64,000 nucleotides of DNA. Origin: JAJFJD01 sp965228695 (lineage in GTDB: Bacteria; Pseudomonadota; Alphaproteobacteria; UBA8366). Each line of letters begins with the position of its first letter. Position 1 is the stretch's first letter. Under the pieces are notes generated by a model, which worked only from the letters and a program-made list of their open reading frames with translations, did no database searches and had not been told where the DNA came from. Positions 53,655 to 60,737 of this stretch are shown here, piece by piece. The stretch spans positions 4,092,001 through 4,156,000 of the forward strand of contig CBDDIB010000002.1 of the NCBI GenBank assembly GCA_965228695.1. Reading direction: 5' to 3'. Position numbers and translations under genes: made by a program.

Positions 53655-53769
53655 TTTCTAATATCCCTGTCGGTCGCGCGGTTTATCGGCGGGAAGATTC
53701 AAGCGCTTCGGTCATTGCGGATTTAGCCCGACGAATACCCTTTAAGCGCCCTCTGGTTGAGAAGTTGCT

Positions 53770-53817
53770 GCCCCTCTATAATGCACTTCCATTGGGAGGG
53801 GCTCACAATATAGTGCA
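53770..53817. promoter_or_regulatory. Nested inverted repeats over a TATAAT in the divergent MFS/ABC promoter region
   Basis: GCCCCTC (53770-53776) and GAGGGGC (53796-53802) are inverted repeats flanking TATAATGCACT; a TATAAT -10 lies at 53777-53782. TGCACT (53782-53787) and AGTGCA (53812-53817) form a second inverted repeat 30 bp apart. The layout suggests an operator over the promoter of the ABC operon. The best -35 (TTGAGA, 53757) is only 14 bp away, so the promoter call is tentative. Confidence 0.4.
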
Positions 53818-53914
53818 GGTGAACGGTATAACGCTCGGCACACAGCAAATATGACGTGTACCGCCACCAAACAAAACGATCCGGGTAACGGAACCACAGG
53901 GGGAGACGGGACCG

Positions 53915-54925
53915 ATGAGCAAGTTGACATACGCCGCGGCTGTGATCGTCGGCGTATTTGGGGCCTTGGCCACCAACGCGGCAACCGCCGCCTGCGGCAA
54001 GGTCACCATTTCCGATATGAACTGGCCGTCCGCCACGCTGATGGCGAACGTGGATCGTCTGATCCTGCGACACGGATACGATTGCGCCGCCGAACTCGTC
54101 CCGGGCGACACGATGCCCACGGGCACCTCGATGATCGAAAAGGGCCAACCCGATATCGCCCCGGAACTCTGGAGCAACTCCTTCGCCGACGCCCTGAAAA
54201 AGGGCGTTACCGAAAAACGCCTGCGGATCGCCGGAAAATCGCTGTCCGACGGCGGCGTGGAGGGCTTCTGGGTACCGAAATACATGGTCGACCGGGATGC
54301 ATCCCTTGCCACGATCGAGGGCATCAAGCGCAATGCGAAACTGTTCAAGCACCCCGAAGACCCCGACAAATCGGCGATGTATGGGTGTCCTTCCGGCTGG
54401 AACTGCCAGATCTCGTCGGGCCATCTGTTCAAGGCCCTTAAGCTTGCCGACGCAGGGTTCAAATTGGTCGATCCCGGCTCGGCCGCAGGGCTCGACGGAT
54501 CGATCGCCAAGGCCTATGAGCGCGGCAAGTCCTGGTTCGGGTACTACTGGTCGCCGACGCCCATCCTGGGGAAATACGAGATGGTGCGGGTCGATTTCGG
54601 TGTGGGCGTCGACGAGAAGCATTGGGAATCCTGCATCAGCCAACCCGAATGCAGCAATCCGAAACCCAGCATGTATCCGACCGCACGGGTGATCACGCTG
54701 ACCACTGAGGACTTCGCGAAGCGCGCGCCCAAGGCCTATGCGTATTTCACCAAACGGGCGTTCACCAACGCGAAGATGAACACGCTGCTCGCCTGGATCG
54801 GCGAAAACCAGGCCGACGGGGAAACCGCCGCGGTTTATTTCCTGAAGAATTTTGAATCGACTTGGACTCGTTGGGTTCCGGCCGATGTCGCCGGCAAGGT
54901 TCGGATCGCCATCGCCGGTCTCTAG
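53915..54925 (+). CDS. proX: Glycine betaine/proline-type ABC transporter substrate-binding protein
   Basis: 336 residues. A signal peptide (MSKLTYAAAVIVGVFGALATNAATA, cleavage near 25-27) precedes an OpuAC/ProX domain starting GKVTISDMNWPSATLM. Several tryptophans and tyrosines (GYYWSPT, ELWSN, GFWVPKY) could form the aromatic cage for a quaternary ammonium or sulfonium. Exported, binds the ligand for the ABC importer encoded by the next two genes. The start is backed by GGGGGAG upstream. Confidence 0.9.
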   Translation: MSKLTYAAAVIVGVFGALATNAATAACGKVTISDMNWPSATLMANVDRLILRHGYDCAAELVPGDTMPTGTSMIEKGQPDIAPELWSNSFADALKKGVTEKRLRIAGKSLSDGGVEGFWVPKYMVDRDASLATIEGIKRNAKLFKHPEDPDKSAMYGCPSGWNCQISSGHLFKALKLADAGFKLVDPGSAAGLDGSIAKAYERGKSWFGYYWSPTPILGKYEMVRVDFGVGVDEKHWESCISQPECSNPKPSMYPTARVITLTTEDFAKRAPKAYAYFTKRAFTNAKMNTLLAWIGENQADGETAAVYFLKNFESTWTRWVPADVAGKVRIAIAGL

Positions 54926-55001
54926 GTCGGCAATACAAGGCCTCCGGTAGAATCGTGCGATACTATCCATTCTGGATTTGCCGCCGATAAGGACCGAAGC
55001 G

Positions 55002-55901
55002 ATGGCCGACCAATCGTGGTTTTTCGATTTCCCGGAATTGGACCGGGCCGATCTTGTCGCCCTTCGCAAATTTCTCGACAACGCCTACAGGGAATTCTCC
55101 AGGTCATACGGCGACGGCGTCGAGGCGTTCTTCGGCCCGCTTTTGCACTTTCTTGTGTGGTTCGAGAAACTCCTGCTCGCCGCGCCCTGGCTCTTCGTGC
55201 TCGCGGTCCTGGTCGGTATCGCCTACCGGGTAAGCCGGTCGATCAAATTGACGGCGGGCGTCACCCTCGCCTTTCTGCTGATCGGATATTTCGGCATGTG
55301 GGACGACACGATGCGGACCCTCAGCATCATCACCGTGGCGACGCTGCTGTCTATTGTCCTGGGCGTCCCCATCGGAATCATGATGGCGCGCTCCGATCGG
55401 GTGCAAAACATGATCACACCGATCCTGGATATCATGCAGACGATGCCGGCCTTCGTGTATCTGATTCCGGTCGTCATGCTGTTGGGTATCGGCAAGGTGC
55501 CCGGCGTCATTGCCGTGGTCGTCTATGCCATCCCGCCTTTGATCCGATTGACCAATCTCGGCATCCGCCTGGTCGACCGGGATGTTCAGGAAGCCGCGGT
55601 CGCTTTCGGCGCGACGCCCCTGCAGCGCCTGCTTAGCGTCCAACTGCCGCTCGCAATGCCGACGATCATGGCGGGCATCAACCAGACCATCATGATGGCG
55701 TTGGGGATGGTGGTCATCGCCTCGATGATCGGGGTTCAAGGCCTGGGGCAACCGGTGTTGAAATCGATCACCAACCAGTACTTCACGATGGGCCTGCTGA
55801 ATGGTCTCGCCATCGTCGCCATCGCGATCACTTTCGACCGCATTTCACAGGCCTACGCGAAACGCAGCCAACAGCACCTGCAAGGCGGGCACGGTGACTG
55901 A
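55002..55901 (+). CDS. proW: Glycine betaine/proline-type ABC transporter permease
   Basis: 299 residues. Six or so membrane helices and the EAA loop IRLVDRDVQEAAVAFGATPLQRLLSVQLPLA, typical of ProW/OpuAB permeases; TLSIITVATLLSIVLGVPIGIMMARS is the start of the permease core. AAGGA lies 7 bp before the ATG at 55002. Its stop overlaps the start of the ATPase gene by 8 bp. Confidence 0.92.
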   Translation: MADQSWFFDFPELDRADLVALRKFLDNAYREFSRSYGDGVEAFFGPLLHFLVWFEKLLLAAPWLFVLAVLVGIAYRVSRSIKLTAGVTLAFLLIGYFGMWDDTMRTLSIITVATLLSIVLGVPIGIMMARSDRVQNMITPILDIMQTMPAFVYLIPVVMLLGIGKVPGVIAVVVYAIPPLIRLTNLGIRLVDRDVQEAAVAFGATPLQRLLSVQLPLAMPTIMAGINQTIMMALGMVVIASMIGVQGLGQPVLKSITNQYFTMGLLNGLAIVAIAITFDRISQAYAKRSQQHLQGGHGD

Positions 55902-57072
55902 GCCGCTGATCCGCATCGCGAACCTTTACAAGGTGTTCGGCGGGTCGCCCGGGGCCGTGATGCCGATGGTTCACGACGGCCGTTCCAAAGACGATATCCT
56001 GGCCGAGACGGGCCATACGGTCGGCCTGCGTGATATCAACCTCGAGATCGAGCGCGGGTCGATCTTCGTCATCATGGGTCTGTCCGGGTCAGGCAAGTCC
56101 ACGCTGATCCGCCATTTCAACCGCCTGATCGAGCCGACCGAGGGAACGGTGACCGTGGACGGCATCGACGTGACCCGGCTCGACGTACAGGCGTTGCAGG
56201 ATCTCCGGCGGCGCAAGATGTCGATGGTCTTCCAACGGTTCGCCCTACTGCCCCATCGCACGGTCCTGGAAAACGTCGCCTTCGGTCTCGCGATCCAAAA
56301 GACGGCGACCGACGAGCGAAACGAAAAAGCCCGCGAATGGCTGCGAATGGTCGGCCTTGAGGGATACGAAGATCAGTATCCGGCACAGCTTTCGGGCGGC
56401 GAGCAGCAGCGCGTGGGATTGGCCCGGGCGCTCTGCACCGACCCCGAAATCCTGCTGATGGACGAAGCGTTCTCCGCCCTAGACCCGCTGATCCGGTCGG
56501 ATTTGCAGAAGCAGTTGTTGGATTTGCATCGCACGTTGCGAAAAACCATCGTGTTCATCACGCACGACCTGGACGAAGCGCTACGGCTCGGCGACAGGAT
56601 TGCGATCCTTAAGGACGGCGCGTTATCCCAGGTCGGGCGGCCGGAGGAGGTTCTTCTCGATCCTGCAGACGATTACGTGGAAGCCTTCGTGAAGGACGTA
56701 AACCGCGCCCGCGCCCTTACGGTCGAGGCGGTGATGAGTGCGCCGGCCTCCCAGCTCACGGCCGCGACCATTGGCGACGCGCAGGCACAGATGCGCGGTT
56801 GGACCGAGCCAATCGGCTATCTCTTCCAGGACGGCCGCTACAAAGGCGTGGTGACCCGGAATACGCTGGCACAAACAGACCAGGACAAAGACCGCCCGTT
56901 AGCGCCGCTCGCCGAGTCCGGTCCGGCGCTGAGCCCGGACACGCCGCTGCAGGACGCGCTGCCGGCGGCGCTGGAATCAGCCTATCCCGTGCCGGTGGTT
57001 TCCGAAGAGGGTACCTTTCTCGGGGTTCTATCGGCGAAAAACTTGGCGCGCGTCATGGCCGGCAGCAGCTAA
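55894..57072 (+). CDS. proV: Glycine betaine/proline-type ABC transporter ATP-binding protein with CBS domains
   Basis: 392 residues. Walker A GLSGSGKST (62-70), signature LSGGEQQRVGLARAL, Walker B ILLMDEAFSALDP and THDLDEALRL show a complete ATPase; residues about 270-390 form CBS domains, which in OpuA-type importers sense ionic strength or c-di-AMP. The GTG start at 55894 overlaps the permease end, so translation is coupled. Together with proX and proW it forms a full quaternary-amine/sulfonium importer. Confidence 0.93.
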   Translation: MTEPLIRIANLYKVFGGSPGAVMPMVHDGRSKDDILAETGHTVGLRDINLEIERGSIFVIMGLSGSGKSTLIRHFNRLIEPTEGTVTVDGIDVTRLDVQALQDLRRRKMSMVFQRFALLPHRTVLENVAFGLAIQKTATDERNEKAREWLRMVGLEGYEDQYPAQLSGGEQQRVGLARALCTDPEILLMDEAFSALDPLIRSDLQKQLLDLHRTLRKTIVFITHDLDEALRLGDRIAILKDGALSQVGRPEEVLLDPADDYVEAFVKDVNRARALTVEAVMSAPASQLTAATIGDAQAQMRGWTEPIGYLFQDGRYKGVVTRNTLAQTDQDKDRPLAPLAESGPALSPDTPLQDALPAALESAYPVPVVSEEGTFLGVLSAKNLARVMAGSS

Positions 57073-57098
57073 GGGGGAGGCCACTCGGCAGGTGCAAA

Positions 57099-57695
57099 AT
57101 GACGGAACGCAGCGCGATATTGCAAACCTTCTTCGATTCCATGCACGGCGCGATACGGTCGCGAACGCAACCGAACGATCCCGCCGCCCGGGCCGCCGAC
57201 CGAATTTTCGCGGCACTTGCGAACCCATGCGCGTCCGCCCCGCATCCGCCCAACCGGGTGCCGGCCTGCCGCCATTTCGACCAAGCCCTCGCCGCCGCCA
57301 CGCAGACGGGCAGGCAGGGTTCCGAACACGCCTGGGCGCTAAGCGCCCTCGCCGCCGATCTCGCGTGGTACACCCGCGCCGGATCGGACAGCGCCGACAC
57401 GCGCTTCGCGACCGGTCACGCCAACGCGACGATCGTCGGAAAAGGGGGCCTTGAAGACTGTCCGAAGGTGCGGATCGGCGTAAGTCTTCTCGCCCCGGAC
57501 GTGCGCTATCCCGATCACCGGCATCCGCCGGAGGAGGTTTATGTACCGCTCTCCCCCGGCGCTTGGCGGCAAGAAGACGGTCCCTGGCGCGAACCCGGAC
57601 TCGACGGCGTCGTCTATAATCCGCCGAACATCCTGCATGCGATGCGCGCGGCGTCCGTGCCGCTGTTGGCGACGTGGTGTTTATGGGGCGATTGA
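57099..57695 (+). CDS. DddQ-like cupin, candidate DMSP lyase
   Basis: 198 residues, similar to the about 200 of DddQ. The cupin core reads YPDHRHPPEEVYVPLSPG and ends VVYNPPNILHAMRA. His142, Glu146, Tyr148 and His180 have spacings of 4, 2 and 32, the same as His125, Glu129, Tyr131 and His163 of DddQ (from memory), i.e. the metal ligands and the catalytic tyrosine. DddQ cleaves dimethylsulfoniopropionate to acrylate and dimethyl sulfide. It follows the ABC ATPase gene by 26 bp, so the importer could bring in its substrate. Related cupins can have other activities, so the substrate is inferred. Confidence 0.75.
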   Translation: MTERSAILQTFFDSMHGAIRSRTQPNDPAARAADRIFAALANPCASAPHPPNRVPACRHFDQALAAATQTGRQGSEHAWALSALAADLAWYTRAGSDSADTRFATGHANATIVGKGGLEDCPKVRIGVSLLAPDVRYPDHRHPPEEVYVPLSPGAWRQEDGPWREPGLDGVVYNPPNILHAMRAASVPLLATWCLWGD

Positions 57696-57754
57696 ACCGC
57701 CTAAACGGCGATTGCAACCGGCGCGAATCGCTATATACCACTGCGAGAATAGGC

Positions 57755-58804
57755 ATGGACAAACCGGAACGGGACACAGACGCCATGATCGACGCAACGC
57801 TGCTGCCGGGCGACGGAATCGGTCCGGAAATTACCGAGGCCGTGGTCGACATTCTCGATCACCTGGGCGCGCCCTTTAAGTGGGATACGCAAGTTGCCGG
57901 GCTGGCCGCGATCGACGAGGGCGGCGACCCGCTGCCGCAGGAAACGCTCGACAGCATCAAGCGCACCGGTCTCGCCCTGAAGGGGCCGCTGACGACCCCG
58001 ATCGGCGGGGGCTTCAAGTCCATCAACGTACGACTGCGGCAGGAATTCGAACTCTACGCCAATGTCCGCCCGGCAAAGACACTTATGCCCGGCGGCCGTT
58101 TCGAGGGTGTCGACCTGGTCATCATGCGCGAGAACCTTGAGGGTCTGTACGCGGTCGACGAGCGGTACGAAGCGCGCGGCGACGACCCGAAGGCGGTCGC
58201 CTATTCCTCCGGTTACAACACCCGGGTGGAATGCCGCCGCATCGCCGAGTTCGCCTTCGACTACGCCGTCCGCCACAACCGCAAGCGCGTTACCATCGTC
58301 CACAAGGCCAATATCCTGAAGGCGTTGAGCGGATTATTCCTGGAGGAATCGCAAGCTGTGGCGAAGGAGTACAAAGGCCGTGTCGAGACCGACGATCGCA
58401 TCGTCGACGCCTGCGCGATGCAACTCGCGATGAACCCGGAACAGTTCGATATCCTGGTTACGACCAACCTGTTCGGCGACATCCTCTCGGACCTCGCCGC
58501 CGGCATTACAGGTGGGCTGGGCCTCGCACCTGGCGCCAACATCGGCGAAGACGCCGCCATCTTCGAAGCGGTGCACGGATCGGCGCCGGACATCGCGGGC
58601 CAAGGCAAAGCAAACCCGTGCGCGCTCCTCATGGCGGCCGCATTGATGCTCGACCATGTCGGTCAGACCGACATGGCGGCACACATTCGCGATGCAATTC
58701 AGGCCACATTGCAGGGACCGAAAGACAAACTGACCGGCGATCTCGGCGGCACGGGCATGACCCGAGACATCACCACCGCGATCAAGAACAATTTGACCGG
58801 CTAA
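57755..58804 (+). CDS. Isocitrate/isopropylmalate dehydrogenase family protein
   Basis: 349 residues. LLPGDGIGPEITEAVVDIL, the substrate loop INVRLRQEFELYANVRPAKTL, IVHKANILKALSGLF, TNLFGDILSDLAAGI and EAVHGSAPDIAGQGKANP are the full set of the beta-decarboxylating dehydrogenase family, most like NAD-dependent isocitrate dehydrogenase. Isocitrate, homoisocitrate, isopropylmalate or tartrate are all possible substrates. Start is uncertain between ATG 57755 and ATG 57785. It follows the cupin gene by 59 bp on the same strand and shares its stop with the converging MmgE/PrpD gene (CTAA). Confidence 0.87.
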   Translation: MDKPERDTDAMIDATLLPGDGIGPEITEAVVDILDHLGAPFKWDTQVAGLAAIDEGGDPLPQETLDSIKRTGLALKGPLTTPIGGGFKSINVRLRQEFELYANVRPAKTLMPGGRFEGVDLVIMRENLEGLYAVDERYEARGDDPKAVAYSSGYNTRVECRRIAEFAFDYAVRHNRKRVTIVHKANILKALSGLFLEESQAVAKEYKGRVETDDRIVDACAMQLAMNPEQFDILVTTNLFGDILSDLAAGITGGLGLAPGANIGEDAAIFEAVHGSAPDIAGQGKANPCALLMAAALMLDHVGQTDMAAHIRDAIQATLQGPKDKLTGDLGGTGMTRDITTAIKNNLTG

Positions 58805-60201
58805 GATGCGGGTGCGGCCATGATCCGGATCAGTTCGTCGACGGTCGGCTGATCTTCCAATCGCTGAACCAAGCCAATCAGCTCTTCAATCTGCGCCGCC
58901 GGCAGACACGACCGCACGACCTCCCGAAACTTCCGCTCGACGTCCTCGGCGGAAAGCGGGTTCTCCGCGCTGCCGCGCCGGTTGAGGATTTCGGCATTGA
59001 GCGTCCGACCATCTTGGGTTCGCACCGATACGCGCGCGGCATGCCGGAAGGCTGCGCCCATCGCCTCGATCTCCGGGTCGATCTGCGCGGTGATGCGGCC
59101 GATAAAATCCAGGACCGCCGGGTCCTGCAACCGGTCTTGCCGGTATTGATCGACGAAGGCGTTGCCGTCGATCGCGATCATCGCCAAGCCGAAATACAGG
59201 TTCATCTGCGCCGCCGTCAGGCCCTGCGCTTTGTATTCCCACGCGCAATGCACATAGGTCGCCTCGCTGATCGCCACGTCGACCGCGGCAATATCGTCGG
59301 CATTCAGGCCATTGTCCCGAATGATCTGTAGCAGGGCATCCAGCGCCGTGTGGATGCTGGTGACGGCGGCATATTGCTTGAACCCGACATTCGATACCTC
59401 CCACACGCTCCTAAGCCCGGCGGTGAGCTTATCCGGCGCCGGGTTGTCGGAATGCGTTACGAGATACCCGCCATACGCCGCTTCCAACACGTCCTCGACG
59501 CCGGTGAAGCCGCGCTGGGCCAGTTGCGCCGAATAAATCCCGCTCTGCGCGGCGCGGCCGGAATGCAGCCGTTTCACCATGGCCCCTTCCTGCGCCGCCA
59601 TCAGGCCGCCCGCCTGGGATCCGACGATGCCGAGGCAATGCAGCGTCCGGTCGGCGTCGAGGCCGAGCATACGGGCCGCCGTGGCCGCCGCCACGAAAGC
59701 GCCGGACGTGCCTTGCGGATGGAACCCGTTCAGCAACAACCGCACGGTCGCCGCATTCCCCACCCGGGCGCCGACCTCATATCCCGCCACGATCGCCGTA
59801 ATCAGCGCCTGCCCACTCGCGGAATCCTGCGCCTCGGCCAAAGCCAACGCCACCGGAAACGCCAAAGATCCGGGATGGATGATCGATTCCTTGTGGATGT
59901 CGTCGAGTTCGAAAGCATGACCCGCGGTGCTGTTGACCAACACCGCGTTGGCCGCCGACGTCTTCTTGCCGCTCCCGAAGATCGACGCCTCCGCCCTCGC
60001 GCCTTCGGCTTCCACCATGGCCTGCACATGTTGCGTCCAAGGCAACGTCACGCCATGGAGGCACACGCCGATACTGTCCAGGATCGACAACTTGATATGG
60101 TCGATAACCTCGACCGGAATATCGTCGAACTGCAGGGTCGCGGCAAATTGCGCCAAATCGCGTGTCGCGTTCAGGAGCAAGGGCGGTTTGGACGCGCTCA
60201 T
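58801..60201 (-). CDS. MmgE/PrpD family protein
   Basis: 466 residues. ILDSIGVCLHG near the N-terminus, AVLVNSTAGHAFELDDIHKESIIHPGSLAFPVALALAE with the active-site Asp/His region, and GVEDVLEAAYGGY are typical of the 2-methylcitrate dehydratase (PrpD)/MmgE family. Members dehydrate methylcitrate or decarboxylate cis-aconitate; others are of unknown substrate. It converges on the isocitrate-dehydrogenase-like gene. Confidence 0.88.
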   Translation of the reverse strand: MSASKPPLLLNATRDLAQFAATLQFDDIPVEVIDHIKLSILDSIGVCLHGVTLPWTQHVQAMVEAEGARAEASIFGSGKKTSAANAVLVNSTAGHAFELDDIHKESIIHPGSLAFPVALALAEAQDSASGQALITAIVAGYEVGARVGNAATVRLLLNGFHPQGTSGAFVAAATAARMLGLDADRTLHCLGIVGSQAGGLMAAQEGAMVKRLHSGRAAQSGIYSAQLAQRGFTGVEDVLEAAYGGYLVTHSDNPAPDKLTAGLRSVWEVSNVGFKQYAAVTSIHTALDALLQIIRDNGLNADDIAAVDVAISEATYVHCAWEYKAQGLTAAQMNLYFGLAMIAIDGNAFVDQYRQDRLQDPAVLDFIGRITAQIDPEIEAMGAAFRHAARVSVRTQDGRTLNAEILNRRGSAENPLSAEDVERKFREVVRSCLPAAQIEELIGLVQRLEDQPTVDELIRIMAAPAS

Positions 60202-60284
60202 GGGAGAGCCTTTCGGGACGGCGTTTCAGGGTCGGCCCACCATAATTCGAATTGGATTTTCTTGGAACTTCGTCGAGATCGGCG

Positions 60285-60680
60285 TTAGGCCCTGGTCACC
60301 GCCGTCAGATTCATCGTGAGCAGTGCGCCGGGTTTGGGCAGCGCCGTGACCGCAACCGCGGTTCGCGCCGGTCCGGACTCTCCCATTTTCTCGGCATAGG
60401 CGGCATTCATCGCGGCGAAATCGTTCATATCCGCCAGGAAGACATTGATATGAAGGACGTGATCCAGATCGGACCCTACCGACCCCAGCATGATCTCGAA
60501 TGCATCCAGGATCTGCTTCGTTTGCGACGCCACATCGGGTCCCGCCAGCTCACCGGTTGCCGGATCGACGCCCGCCGTGCCGCCGATCGTGATGAACTCG
60601 CCAACCTTCGCGATGTGACTATACGGCCCGATCGGGGTCATCGTGTTCGGCGGCGTAGACCTTTCAACTTTCGAGGACAT
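60285..60680 (-). CDS. RidA family protein with a variant active site
   Basis: 131 residues of the YjgF/YER057c/UK114 fold. GPYSHIAKVGEFITIGGTAGVDP is the N-terminal signature and Arg106 (GPARTAVAV) is the residue needed by RidA deaminases, but the acidic residue near the C-terminus is Asn124 (LLTMNLTAV). It may hydrolyse an enamine/imine or bind a ligand without the normal chemistry. It precedes the MmgE/PrpD gene by 83 bp on the same strand and may share its transcript. Confidence 0.85.
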   Translation of the reverse strand: MSSKVERSTPPNTMTPIGPYSHIAKVGEFITIGGTAGVDPATGELAGPDVASQTKQILDAFEIMLGSVGSDLDHVLHINVFLADMNDFAAMNAAYAEKMGESGPARTAVAVTALPKPGALLTMNLTAVTRA

Positions 60681-60737
60681 GAAGACACCCCAACCCGAGT
60701 TTGTTTCTGTTCGGCTGGCGCTAACCGTTGAAGCGGG

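Noticed and set aside
53757..53782. Standard sigma-70 promoter TTGAGA/TATAAT for proX
   Set aside because: The spacer is only 14 bp; the TATAAT alone is kept as tentative.
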